The notes under the pieces: model-generated | What the model was told of the DNA's origin: nothing | Seen by the model: only the letters and a program-made list of their open reading frames with translations | The model's database searches: none | NCBI GenBank assembly: GCA_026545765.1 | Contig: JAIFAC010000265.1 | Location: forward strand, 69,965 to 133,964 | Direction of reading: 5' to 3' | Source of the DNA: Plantago major | Taxonomy: Eukaryota; Streptophyta; Magnoliopsida; Lamiales; Plantaginaceae | Length of the DNA stretch: 64,000 nt | Translations under genes and position numbers: made by a program | Shown here: one piece after another, positions 23,401-34,490 of the stretch | Layout of the letters: every line of letters begins with the position of its first letter | Numbering within the stretch: position 1 is the stretch's first letter

Positions 23401-24250
23401 ATTCTCACTGTCAGAGCTATAGTTATTGTCACTGTCCTCATTCTCACTTTCATTTGATTTTGTAACAGGCTTGTGTCCACCACCACCACCTCTATCTAGC
23501 CCAGTCTTAGGCCCAACACCACCCTTTCCACCATGCCCAGTCTTAGGCCCAATACCACTACCACTACTCTGTCCAATAGGCCCAACACCTTGTGATAAGT
23601 TCACATTCAACTTAGATTGGGCTTCTTGCTACAAACCAGTTTGAAGTAGTAATGGATCAATACCAGCATCACTAAGTTCATCAGTACAATCCACCACTTT
23701 ACTAGAAACAAACTCACCATAGTCCTCATCATCAGATTCCATATTCAACTCACAATTTACTCCATTGAAATCACTATCAGTCAAGGAGTTATATCCACTC
23801 AAATCAGATTCAATATCTACCTCATGATCTGATATGTTCATATCACCACCAATACTACCCTTTCCAGTCTCATCAATACTCTATCCAGTCTCATCATTTT
23901 CAACATCATCATCTGACACTTCATCTGCAAGAACATCACCATCAATCCATAAATAAAACTCTCTATTGAAAGCATATTCCTTACAAGCTTTTTTCAAATC
24001 TGCATTTGATCCAATAAACAACCAACCATCTGGAATCTTTACATGAATTTTCTTAACTACCTTCACACTTAAGTCATCACAATAAGCACTTATCACTGGA
24101 TACCAAGTTCTTCATTTGAAAGTAGTCATATTTCTTGACTTTCCCACCCTGATATAACACTTATTGTTCCCTTGTCACAAAAGCTCCTCCATAATGTAAC
24201 ACAACTGTGAAACAGTGTTTAGCACGAGCTGCAGATGCAAAGGTAGCCGT
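20416..24250 (-). pseudogene. mudrA-like MULE transposase, broken
   Basis: Read on the minus strand, peptide similarity appears in the order expected for plant MuDR transposases. The N-terminal region (about 24250-23880) has an LHYGGAFV-like motif and a YQGGKV-like motif. An acidic linker follows. A MuDR N-terminal region at 23610-23035 contains RPKRVPFRPKDEYDPPF. Part of the DDE core near 22500-22120 has an ISDKQKGL-like motif and RDKPIITMLEWMREYM. The SWIM zinc finger (21810-21592) has Cys19, Cys21, Cys31 and His33 of that segment. The C-terminus (21000-20416) has a CCHC knuckle, Cys88-Cys91-His96-Cys101, and an acidic tail. The frame is interrupted several times between 22100 and 23030, and the first catalytic Asp region is not recognised. 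An intron of about 0.65 kb probably separates the SWIM and C-terminal parts. The enzyme would cut and paste MULEs in the nucleus. Confidence 0.8.
21071..21538. repeat. Tandem duplication (293-bp spacing) in the putative transposase intron
   Basis: A block of about 175 bp starting AGCTTGTTT, with TTATATAGCGGTGAAAAA and AATCAGCTAAACACCTAC, occurs at 21071 and again at 21364, about 95 percent alike. The copies are joined by a run of CAGCTACCTAATCAGCTAGC-type short repeats (21249-21363), which continues at 21540-21596. On the minus strand the block lies between the SWIM segment and the C-terminal segment, with GT and AG dinucleotides at plausible ends, so I read it as an expanded intron. Confidence 0.75.
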
Positions 24251-24796
24251 TTTTTAGGTGGGAATCAATATAATACATATAACAAGACAATACGAGACAA
24301 AATCGAATCCAATTAACAAAGCCAAACAGTAATAGAAAGCAACATAAAGTCTCAGTGGGTTAGACACAAAGAATCAATGCACACAAACCTACCAACATGG
24401 GGGGTCCATCTCCATTCGTAAAGAATTAAAGTAGAAAACGATGAAAAAATGGAAGGGACCACTGAAAGTACTAAAATCAATAAACCCTAGCTTTTACTTA
24501 CCATGAACTGGAGCGGGTATGTTGAGCAAATGACAAGGACGTTCATAAATCATCTTCGTCATCAACAATCAAGAGCAAATCGCCAGAATTTTGCTCCAAT
24601 TTTCAGAGATAAAGTCGAACTGGCGTTATCTGTTCGACTGAGAGGATCAAACCGATCGAAATGCTTACTTACTATCTCTTACTCGTTTTATGTTTTACTG
24701 TTTTTCTTTTCTTTCTTATTTTGTTTTATGTTTTACTGTTTTTCTTTTCTTTTTTTTTTAATTTTATAATTTAATTTCTATTTTCTTTTGATTTTT

Positions 24797-25033
24797 TTCC
24801 ATTTTCTGTTATAATTTTCATTTTCCATTTAATTCAGTCATGAGGTGGCAGTCCAAATCATTATCGACTTGTCGATTTGCTTCGACATGTCAAGAATAAA
24901 GTCAAAAAATGACGAAAAGTCCCATTCGTGCCAAATTTTTTGAAAAGCAGGTGCAAGTTTGCCAAAACCCCCAAACGGTGCATTGCGTACGCCAATACCC
25001 CCAACTTTGGGACCATTTGTGCACCATTTTCTC
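24797..25033. repeat. Right terminal inverted repeat of the MULE
   Basis: Inverted partner of 19247-19480, ending CCATTTTCTC. Relative to the left copy it carries a slightly longer GC-richer section near 24960-25010 (CCCCCAAACGG and similar). Confidence 0.82.
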
Positions 25034-25301
25034 GTACTCTTTCGAAGAATATTTTTGAAAAAGGAAAAAAGAAAAGGAAGAACAAAGTCATAAGAACAAA
25101 AGGACTTGCATCCACTGAAAAAAAGCAGTTGGGTTTTGATAGAAAAGAGAGTTTGGACAGAGCAAAAGGCAGCAAATTGTTTGATAGACTAAGCCAATCC
25201 CGATCTGTCCTGAGAGAAAGAAAAGAAAGTAAGGTCTCTTATTTCGCTAGTTTGGTAAGTTCTTGTCTTGGGGGCGGTTTCTCCCTCCGTTTCTTTATCC
25301 T
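25034..25301 (+). other. Lys/Arg-rich open stretch of unknown origin, possible exon
   Basis: Downstream of the MULE one plus-strand frame stays open for about 90 codons (within 24928-25341) and is strongly basic, with peptides such as KGKKKRKNK and DRLSQSRSVLRERKES. A good splice donor (TTTG then GTAAGTTC) occurs at about 25251-25258, so the segment could be the end of an exon. No family is recognised. A Copia LTR starts at 25302 and hides any continuation. It could equally be random or organelle-derived sequence. Confidence 0.25.
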
Positions 25302-25587
25302 TAACAAGATAGCTCCAGGTATCAAAACTTATGTCATATAAAGTTTTGATACCAAAGTGCAAATACAGAGAAGTTAATTGCACTATTTCAGACAAGGTGG
25401 ACTTAATTGAAGAAGAAAAAGCCTGCATGGACTACCTTGATATTTCCTTTACTAATTTCCATTTTATTTAAGCCTGTTTAGATTAGTTTTGTTTTACTTC
25501 TTCTGCTTCTTCTTTTTTTAATTTTCTCTCTGTAATTCTCAAACACTTTAAACTTTGGTTTGTGATTAATGAAATTGTGAGAATTAT
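25302..25587 (+). repeat. 5' LTR of Copia element 25302-31585
   Basis: 286 bp starting TAACAAGATAGCTCC and ending GTGAGAATTAT. It contains a perfect 13-bp inverted repeat (GGTATCAAAACTT at 25318 and its complement ending at 25353) with a 10-nt loop. Confidence 0.88.
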
Positions 25588-28317
25588 TATATGGTATCAT
25601 TCGCCAAAGGACTGGATTCCGTGATTGTTTGTTTTTCGCTCGATCGAGTGTTCGACGGTTGTTTTCACAAATCTTTTTCGATTTGTGTTTTCTTCGATGG
25701 CTTCGACTGCTCAGCTTCGATAATGTCAAGTTTGTGAGTCCGATCAAGATCCTAATTTCGGTTCTTCTTGTCACCGGTGATCATCCGGTTTGAAGGTAAT
25801 TGTCAAAACTTTCAACGTGATAATTTTGGGGCTCGAAGAAGTCAAATATTAGGTTAACTATTAAGAACAAAATGGGGTTTCTTGATGGAACGATTAAGGT
25901 TCCGATGTTTCGATGTTCCATTGTTGTCGTTGCATCGTGTTAATGCTCTATTGCTTTCTTGGTCGATATATTCAAAGGGTTCCTAATATTAGGTCTACTA
26001 TGATCAATTAAACCGATGTTAAGGGTTTTGGATGAGATCCATACGCTGCTATATGAAGAGTGACGGGTCGCGTTTTTCAACTCGAAAAGGCTTTGAGTAA
26101 TGTTCATCAGGGTTCTCAATCTCTTGTTACATATTATAATGGCTTTGAAGTTCTCTGGGATGAGTACTTGAATTGCAGGGCTACTCCACAATGTATTTGC
26201 AAGAAGTGCACTTGTCATTCTGTTGTTGGTGTTCTGGAGGATAGGCAAAGAGATTCTGTTTTGAAGTTTTTTTTAGGGCTTAATGACAGTTATCTTGGTT
26301 TGCACAGTCAGATTCTTATGATGACTCCCATCCCTAATATCAACAAGGTTTATCAATTACTGACTCAAGATGAGAGTCAGAGAAGTTTACAATCTGATCC
26401 TATGGCAATGTTGTCTCTCAAAGGTAATAGAGATCAGTATGAAGATTCTATGGCCATGTTGGCTAAGTTTGCTACTTATAACAAGGATAGGAAGAAGGGA
26501 GGGATGAAATGTGCTAATTGTGGTGTTAGTGGTCATACTAAAGATCGCTACATCGATCATCAGTACCCACCTAACTGGAAAGGGCCTAAGGTGTTTAAGG
26601 GTTCATCTAATGACATACAAACTTACATCGTATATACCGATACTAGTTCGCATATTCGTCATTCGCTAATGACAATGAGTCTGTCAACCTCTGTAGCCCT
26701 GATCTCTATGACAAATTTGTGTCATTTATGAATGCTCAGCAACAAGTTCCTAATGTTACTCATGTTAATGCTGCTGTAGCTATTCCAGCTTCGACAAATG
26801 AAGGAGGTAAAATGAGAGGTATAATTGCACTTATGTCTATTCAGAATTTTAAAGATATTTGGGTAATTGATACAGGTACTTCTGATCATATGACTTGTTC
26901 TATGAATGCTTATACTTTTGTACCTATACCTGTTCATGTTAATGTGCAACTTCCTAATGGTGCTTATGCTATAGCTAAGTTTATAGGTGATATAGCTCTT
27001 ACTAAGGATTTTGTTCTTAGAAATGTTTTATTTGTGCCTGATTTTAGCTTTAACTTACTATCTGTTTCTAGTTTAACTGCTAAGACAGGTGTTTGTTTAA
27101 ATTTTTTGTTATCCTATTGTCTTTTGCAGGACCTCAGGTCCAACAAAATCATTGGATGGTCTGAAAATAAGAATGGCTTATATCACTTGAATTTGGATGT
27201 CACAACTTTGCCTGCTATTTTGACTACTTTGAGAAGATCTTTACTTGATATGCTCAATATTATACCTTGTACTCATGCTTGTAATTCCAATTATGTTAAT
27301 GTAGCATTACACTCTTCTTCTGTAAAATCTCATTGTCCTGTTGTAAATGAGCTTTCTGATGTAAATGCACATTCTACTGTAAATGCAACTTCTGTTGGTA
27401 TTAATAAAGATTTGTTGATCAGGCATAATAGATTGTGTCATATTCCTTTTTCTACCATGTCTTCTTTATCTCATTTGTCTAATGCAAAAGTTTGTTCAGA
27501 TATTCCTTGTGATATTTGTAAATTTGCTAAATTTAAGAAGCTTAGTATGCCTATTAGTATCAATATTGCTGATTCTTCCTTTGACCTTGTTCATATGGAC
27601 ATTTGGGGTCCTTTCTCTGTTCCTTTATACAATGGTTACAGGTATTTTCTTACCATTGTGGATGATCATTCCAGATGTACTTGGATTTATTTAATGAAAG
27701 CTAAATCTGACACCAGAGCTTTCATTATTGTCTTTTATAACATGATTTTAACTCAGTTTGGTGTTAAAATTAAAGTTATTAGATCTGACAATGGTGTAGA
27801 GTTTCTATATGATTCTTTTATGCGTAAAAGGTATTCTTCATCAAAGATCTTGTGTTGAAAGGCCACAACAAAATGGTAGAGTTGAGAGGAAACATCAACA
27901 TATTCTGCAAGTTGCTAGGGCTCTCCTTTTTCAATCTTGCTTACCTATATCTTTCGGGTCTGATTGTATTTCCACTGCAGTTCATATCATTAATAGGTTA
28001 CCTACTGTGGTGTTACAGAATAAAAGTCCTTTACAAGTTCTTTTTAACACTGCCCCTGATTATTTTCATATGAAATCTTTTGGTTGTTTAGCCTATGCAG
28101 CTACTCTGATTGCTAATAGAAAGAAATTTAACTCCAGGGCAAATAAATGTGTTTTTATTGGTTATCCTGTTGGTTTTAAAGGGTATAAAGTGTATGATTT
28201 GTCCTCTCAAAAGATTATTATTTCTAGGGATGTTGTTTTTTATGAAAATATTTTTCCCTTTCATCAATCTATCATTTCTTCCCCTACTTGTTCTTCTATT
28301 ACTGAGACTGCTGATGA

Positions 28318-29271
28318 TAGGGGTGAGCATCGGGCCAGAACCGGTCCGAACCGAGATCGAACCGAAAAAGACCGGCCCGAAGTTTTAGGTTTTCCTTGGC
28401 CCGAGGACTGGACTGACTATGGTCGGTCCTGGACCGAGCAGAATCGAAAATTTCGGTTGGGTCCGGTCCAGGACCGACCAGAACCGAATTTAATTTAAAA
28501 AAAAAACCCAAAAACACTCCAAACACAGTGAACAATTCTGCTCTTCTATTTCCCAATTCTGCTCTTCTATTTCCCAATTCTTCTTAATCACAACAAATCC
28601 AAAAAACTCTACCTATATACTCCATACAAACATAAACATCAAAACATACTTGTTCGGTGTTCTCCATGGATCAATTAGTAAAGTTCAGTGAACATGTCAC
28701 CACCAGAAAACTCTGTCACCCACCGTAGATCCGCCGTCAACCCCAAAGTCGTCCGAATCATCCTCACCGACGAATACGCCACTGACCTGTCCTCCGGAGG
28801 TGGGCGGACTGGGCAGAGAAGAATAAGAAGGCAAGAAACCTGGCAGTAGAAACAAGAAGAAGAAGATAGGGAAATGGCTGAATGGATGCAGAGATGAATC
28901 GATAATGATGATGAATCATGGAATTGATGATGATGAAACACTGGAGGAATTGATGATGATGAATCGATGCAGATGAATTGATGATGATGAAACGCGATTT
29001 GGAAGAGAAGGAGAAAGAAAGAGAGAAGATGCAGAGAAAAGAGAAGCACTGAAAAGGGAGGCAGATGATTTGGGAATTAGGGGAGGCTAGGGTTTTAAAT
29101 TCGGTTTTTTCGGTCCAGCCCGATTTTTTTCGGTTTTGGACCGGCCTGGACCGAAAACCGAAATTTTAAATTAGTTCAGCCCGAGGACCGGATCGAATAG
29201 GGTTAGGGTCGGCCCGAAAACCGATTTTTCGGGCCGGTTTTTCGGTCCGGGGCCATTTCTGCTCAGCCCTA
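28318..29271. mobile_element. Non-autonomous hAT-like transposon carrying a host gene fragment
   Basis: A 954-bp element beginning TAGGGGTGAGCA and ending TGCTCAGCCCTA (inverted repeat, 11 of 12 matching). It is flanked by GCTGATGA (28310-28317) and GTTGATGA (29272-29279), an 8-bp target duplication with one mismatch, which is diagnostic of the hAT superfamily. Subterminal regions are packed with short CGGTCC/GGACCG and CGGGCC motifs in both orientations, typical of hAT transposase-binding sites. The middle holds a 5' fragment of a CRF-type gene (about 28500-28800) and then GATGATGAA-type repeats (28900-29000). No transposase is present. It sits inside the young Copia element, so it moved recently. 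Confidence 0.85.
28666..28806 (+). pseudogene. Captured 5' fragment of a cytokinin response factor (CRF/Pti6-type AP2/ERF) gene
   Basis: From the ATG at 28666 the frame reads MDQLVKFSEHVTTRKL, the conserved N-terminal TEH-type motif of CRFs. A stop follows after 20 codons. From 28724, in another frame, it continues RRSAVNPKVVRIILTDEYAT then DLSSGG. This matches the CRF domain of Pti6 and relatives (VVRIILTDADATDSSDDE). CRFs are nuclear AP2/ERF transcription factors in cytokinin signalling. The DNA-binding AP2 domain is not present. About 160 bp before the ATG (C/A-rich, no ATG) looks like the donor gene's 5' untranslated leader, so leader plus first codons were copied together. The frame change and premature stop make it a pseudogene fragment. 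Family assignment rests on motif recognition and is fairly secure. Confidence 0.75.
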
Positions 29272-31299
29272 GTTGATGATATTGAAGTTCCCAATACTAC
29301 TATTGATTTTCAGCATACTGTTTCTCTTCCTACTAATTCTGAGGTTAATGAGATTTTACCTGATGTATTTGATTCAGATACAGTTTCTAATTCTGATTTT
29401 TTAGTAGCTCATTCTGACATGAGTGTTGATTCATCTTTTGGAGATGAAATACATAATGAGAATAATGCAGTTGAGATGAGTATTGAGTCTGTTACAGTTC
29501 TTACTAATACTAATGATGTTTCTAGTGCTGATGTGAGTGCAGATGTTGTACCTGATGATGCTGACATTAGAAGATCTACTAGGACAAGATCTCATCCAAC
29601 TCATTTCAATGTGTATAAATATTCTCTTCCCCCTTCTTTACAAATACATGAAAGTGAACATGAGAATACAACTGCTCTTTGTTTTACTAGTGTTAAATAC
29701 CATTATCCTATCAGTGATTATTTGTCCATTGATCATCCATCTCCTACTCTGAGGTGTTTCACTGCAAGTTTGACTTATATACCTGAACCTAAAAGTTTTA
29801 AAACTGCTAATCAATTCCCAGAGTGGAAAAAAGCTATGTCTGAGGAGATTCAGGCCTTAGAGAAAAATAAAACCTGGGAATTGGTTCATTTCCCTTCTGA
29901 TAAGCATACAATTGGTTGTAAATGGGTTTATAAGTCAAACTTAAATCTGATGGCACCTTAGAACGATATAAAGCAAGATTAGTTGCTAAGGGTTATACTC
30001 AAGAGGAAGCTTTGGACTATTATGATACTTTTTCTCCTATTGTCAAGTTAACAACTGTGAAGGTTTTGTTGTCAATTGCAGTTAGTAGGAACTGGTTCCT
30101 TCATCAACTTGATGTGAACAATGCCTTTCTTCATGGTGATTTGCATGAGGAGATTTATATGGCTCCTCCACCAGGTTATGATACTCAAGGGAAAGTTTGC
30201 AGACTTATTAAAAGTCTCTATGGTCTTAAACAAGCAAGTAGACAGTGGTTCTGTAAGTTAGCTGTTTCTCTACAAGCTTTTGGTTATGTTCAATCTGCTG
30301 CTGATTTTTCTCTCTTTACAAAGTATAAAAATGATTCTTTCACTGCTCTTTTAATTTATGTTGATGATATTATTTTATCTGGCAATGATTTGAATGAAAT
30401 CATAGCAGTTAAGTCTTATTTACATGAGTAGTTCACCATTAAGGACTTAGGTGAACTCAGTACATTCGCATCGAGGTTGCGATCCGAGAAAGGTCTTCAG
30501 ATAACACAAAGAAAGTATAGTTTAGATATTCTTTCTGACACTGGCCATTTGGGTGCCAAACATGCTAGCACTCCAATGGACTCTACTTTAAAACTTTCTA
30601 GGGATCAAGGAACAGCTCTTTCTGATCCTACTCAATTCAGAAAGTTGGTTGGTAGATTGTTATATCTGACTGAGACTAGACCTAATATTTCTTTCAAAGG
30701 TTCAATGTCTCACCAATTCATGCATGAGCCCACCGACATTCATCTATCTCGCTCATAGAATTCTCAGTATCTCAAAGCCACCGGTGAAGGGTTGTCAGAT
30801 GCTCCTCTAATGACATCACTTGAGAGGATATACAGCATCAGATCAAGGTGTCAGTGATACAAGAAGAAGTGTCTCAGGGTTTGCCTTTTATTTGGGTGAT
30901 GCATTGGTGTCCTGGAAATCCAAGAAGCAGCCTGTTGTATCAAGGAGTTCAACAGAAGCTGAGTATAGGGCAGCTGCTAATGCAACCTGTGAAGTACAAT
31001 GGCTTCTTTTCATACTCAAGGATCTGAGGGTTGATCATGCTAAACCTGTCTTATTGTACACAGAAAACAAGTCAACCTTTCATCTGGCTACAATCCCATA
31101 CAACACCAGCGTACTAAACACATTGAACTTGATTGTCATCTCATCAGAGACAAGATAGTTCATGGAATGCTGCAGCTCATTCATATCAAGAAGGACTATC
31201 AAGCTGTAGACATTTATACCAAACCACTTGCTCTGCCCCTGTTTCAAAGATTCAAATCCAAGATGAATATGATCAATATACATTCATCTTGAGGGAGGG

Positions 31300-31585
31300 T
31301 AACAAGATAGCTCCAGGTATCAAAACTTATGTCATATAAAGTTTTGATACCAAAGTGCAAATACAGTGAAGTTAATTGCACTATTTCAGACAAGGTGGAC
31401 TTAATTGAAGAAGAAAAAGCCTGCATGGACTACCTTGATATTTCCTTTACTAATTTCCGTTTTATTTAAGCCCGTTTAGATTAGTTTTGTTTTACTTCTT
31501 CTGCTTCTTCTCTTTTTAATTTTCTCTCTGTAATTCTCAAACACTTTAAACTTTGGTTTGTGATTAATGAAATTGTGAGAATTAT
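31300..31585 (+). repeat. 3' LTR of Copia element 25302-31585
   Basis: 286 bp, 4 differences from the 5' LTR, directly after GAGGGAGGG. It has the same 13-bp inverted repeat, at 31316-31351. Confidence 0.88.
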
Positions 31586-32553
31586 AATAGTCCTCATGGT
31601 TCTGTTGTCACTGCTACTACCTTGGTAAAATATGTTGTCACTACTGGCTTTACTGTTGCTGCAGATGTTCTCCTAAATGTGCTAATCTGTAGTCACCTGT
31701 TTTCCTTACTAGTGGGATAGATTCTCTTTTCAATTTGATGCTGGATCTCCTGTTAGTTAAGTACAGTAGGCTGTTTTTAGCTGACCCTATATGGGTTGTC
31801 TGATTATTATATTGTAAGTTGTATATATCACTTGTATGGAGTAGTCATTGGTTTTGGTGGAGACTGACTTATGGTCTTCTGTTAGTACATCTATTTGTTA
31901 GCTTTCCTCCTGTAATGGCTGTATTCTCAAGTGTGCTGCTTCCAACTTTCCTGGTGCCCCAACCCAACAAGAATCTGCTCGTGGAATAGTTCAAGCAAAC
32001 TGGCGCTTCTTTATGTCTTGAAATAGTTAACTCTAGGTTCACTTGTAGTTCCTCGATTTGATCTAGACTTGTACACGGGCTATTATAAACTCCCGCAATT
32101 TCTTTTCTTTTCAATATCGAACATCTTTAATAATGATTTTATTTGAATATGTTGATTTATTCAAATTAAATCTCTTCCAAGCTGTGTGACAGTGTGAGTG
32201 TATTCTACCTTTAGTCCCAGCCAGCAAATTTGTCAATATATATAAAAAAAAATTGGTGCAAATTATCTGCTTATTAGAAACTTAAAAAAACTTCATGGGT
32301 GTTCGTAAGAACCCGTTTACAGCTCAATTCAATTGTTGAGTAGAGCCAAGTCAACTAACATAATTACAAAGTCCAGAAAATAAAGAACAGAACCAAGTCT
32401 AAAGGACAGAATAGGTTCGGCCTAAAAGTAGTCTTCTTTTCACTTGCTTCCAGAACTTTAAGCGAAGTGGCCTTTTCATTGTTGTTGCTGAATCATGCTT
32501 CATGTGGATTTGGAGTTTGAGCCATACAGCTTACGGTTCATGCCTGTAGAGTG
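31586..32553. other. Non-coding stretch after the Copia element
   Basis: T-rich DNA resembling a plant 3' untranslated region (for example near 31640-31860), with no recognisable reading frame. Short frames such as 31869-32114 (-) have no known domain. Confidence 0.4.
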
Positions 32554-32928
32554 AGTCGTGGGTGCTCTGAGAGTTGTTGTCTTCTTGTCTTTATATTTAT
32601 TGTCATCAAGTCTTAACACAGGTCTCCACATAGAGCTTCTTCCCTTAAAGTAAATCGGGATGACAAAATATAGCAGGCTCATTCCTAACAAATTACAACC
32701 CCATAACCAAGGCTACACAACACAATGAAATGCTACAGAGAGTCGTGGGTGCTCTGAGAGTTGTTGTCTTCTTGTCTTTATATTTATTGTCATCAAATCT
32801 TGACACAGATCTTCACATAGAGCTTCTTCCCTTAAAGTTAATCTGATGACAAAATATAGCAGGCTTATATTATTGACAAATTACATCCCCATAACCAAGG
32901 CTACACAACACAATGAAATGCTACAGAG
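32554..32928. repeat. Tandem duplication, two units of about 187 bp
   Basis: The unit runs from AGTCGTGGGTGCTCTGAGAG to AATGAAATGCTACAGAG and occurs at 32554-32740 and 32741-32928, head to tail, with about 93-95 percent identity. Copy 2 has an 8-bp or so extra AT-rich run near 32865. No coding potential is evident. Confidence 0.85.
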
Positions 32929-34162
32929 ACATCAAGGAATTTTCACCAATTAGTTCATGGTTCATGTTTTTTTTAACAAAAAAAACACATGATGGAATTT
33001 TCTTACCAATAAGGATTTCTGCCTTCCTGAAGATACAAAATGGGTCTAAACGTAAGCAAATTACATAAATTATTAATAGGTCCCAAAACTTTGCAAAGAT
33101 GGCATCGAGCACCATCACACGTATGAGATGAGGAGAGGTTTAGGAGGGCACCTAGACAACCAAATAATACCCACTATTTCGGCACGCACGAAGGAGGTTA
33201 CCTTTCTGGTTCAGGCGGTGGAGATTGGTTATTTCCTGGATATGCTCGATGTGATCAAAAGCAAGGTTCCTCATTTTCTATTACCGTCACAACCGTCTCT
33301 TACATATGATGTTGGCAGTTATGTTAACTGCGTGTTGAATGGAAATGTTGAGTATAATACTATGTTGTTAATTGCTAATATGTTAACACATCCCCATTGA
33401 TTATTAATATTAAAGTGAGGAATGAGGAGTTGGCTACTTGTATTGAAATGTCACTAGAGAACCAAAACACACCCACATGCCACTTGCACTCTAAAACACC
33501 CTCTCTGTTAAACTAAGTAGCTGTGATCAACAACCTAGGTATACAATGGGACCCAACAATATTAGGAAAAGTAAGGGGTCACATAATTTGTTGAAGAGAG
33601 TTCAATTTGGCAAGATACAAGGAGAGTATAACAATGCAAGTGCGGCCGGAGATGATGTTGTAGTTGTAGATGCAGTTGGAGATATCGTTGTCAATTTAAA
33701 TAGTGACGGGGTCTGGAGGAAGGTGAGGAAGGTGAAGTTGGAAGACATGTGACCCACTGTTACGAAGCTTATTTGAAGTACTAATACATTTTAGATGACC
33801 ATTTTTCAAGATAACGTTTGACGCCCAAAATGACCCGGAAGGAAGTTGCTTTGAGCGGGCAACAATCAACGATCGCGTCAGAGAGGCCGATGGTCTCGAT
33901 TTTTCTTGCCCAAGTTCGTATATCGCCACCCGTGATCCACCACCTCTAATGGACTGTTATGCACGAAATTCTCAGCCATACTTAGCCCTCTTAAAATCAC
34001 AACCCTACTTTCCTTGAAATGCAACATGATAATAGGGAAGTAACTACTCTCAAAACCCTAATCCAAGAACCCTAGCTTTCACAACTATTGAAGAACGAAA
34101 AACGCAGCCAGCATCAACAATTTTTTCTCATCTCTTTTATTGTGTTATTGATATTGATACTA
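32929..34162. other. Non-coding or unrecognised stretch
   Basis: No gene recognised. Frames at 33128-33400 (+, 90 codons) and 33546-33752 (+, 68 codons, with a Val/Asp/Gly-rich run and a basic C-terminus) are somewhat less AT-rich than the surroundings, but show no known domain or splice context. They may be decayed exons or chance. Confidence 0.35.
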
Positions 34163-34490
34163 GGGCGAATTACATCCAAAGACCCCGCTTAGATTGTCTA
34201 ATTACATTAAGGTATATCTTAGTTCAGCAATTACATATAGGTCATTTTTTTCATTTATGAGTTGACCAAAGACTTTCTCCCAAACATGGCCTTATTTTCT
34301 GATTTTGCAAATTATAATCACTCATACTTTCCCTGATTCAACTAAGGCCTTTTATATTTCATTATTATTTTTTTTGTTTTTTGTTTTTTCCGGATAACAT
34401 TATTCTTGAATGATTACAAATTCCAAAATTTAATTTTTGAAATTTTTATTTCTTGGAATTTTCGAGTCATTAAAAGTAGTATATAACCCA
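34163..34490. mobile_element. One end of a MULE-like element, decayed
   Basis: GGGCGAATTACATCC at 34163 closely matches GGGCGAATTACATTTG at 37714, and both are followed about 90 bp later by GAGTTGACCAA. This suggests two members of one inverted-repeat element family. Only this one end is recognised here; the right boundary is a guess. Confidence 0.35.

Larger units (their letters stand above)
19247..25033 (-). mobile_element. MuDR-like (MULE) DNA transposon with long terminal inverted repeats
   Basis: A 5.8-kb element bounded by long inverted repeats that start GAGAAAATGG (left) and end CCATTTTCTC (right). They stay alignable for more than 200 bp, through the shared run CATGACTGAATTAAATGGAA. 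The left flank TAAGCTTTC and right flank TACTCTTTC agree at 7 of 9 positions, but the right one is offset by one base, so the 9-bp target duplication is only probable. Inside on the minus strand lie remains of a mudrA-like transposase (20416-24250) with zinc-knuckle, SWIM and N-terminal regions. Insertion at 19247 separated promoter block copy B from whatever lay downstream. The element is likely non-autonomous today because the transposase is broken. Confidence 0.85.
25302..31585 (+). mobile_element. Ty1/Copia LTR retrotransposon, relatively young, with a nested hAT-like insert
   Basis: Two 286-bp LTRs (25302-25587 and 31300-31585) differ at only 4 positions (about 1.4 percent). That suggests insertion within roughly the last million years if plant intergenic rates near 1.3e-8 per site per year apply. 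A primer site (TATGGTATCA) follows the first LTR, and the polypurine tract GAGGGAGGG precedes the second. Parts in Copia order: gag with a CCHC knuckle (about 26060-26730), protease and integrase regions (about 26800-28300), then reverse transcriptase and RNase H (about 29400-31200). A 954-bp DNA transposon (28318-29271) lies between integrase and reverse transcriptase. The LTR ends are TA-something rather than TG..CA, and no clear target duplication is seen. The element is broken, with a handful of disruptions besides the insert. Confidence 0.9.

Noticed and set aside
25034-25301. Possible organelle-derived (NUMT/NUPT) segment
   Set aside because: The style resembles plant mitochondrial DNA in places, but I could not match it to a specific organelle gene, so I do not call it.
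28675-29049. 124-codon minus-strand frame rich in Leu, Ser and His, resembling a secreted protein
   Set aside because: It is the reverse of the captured CRF leader and of GATGATGAA-type simple repeats inside the hAT-like element.
33128-33752. Two plus-strand frames of 90 and 68 codons
   Set aside because: No domain, no promoter or splice structure, and lengths not unusual for chance in this window.
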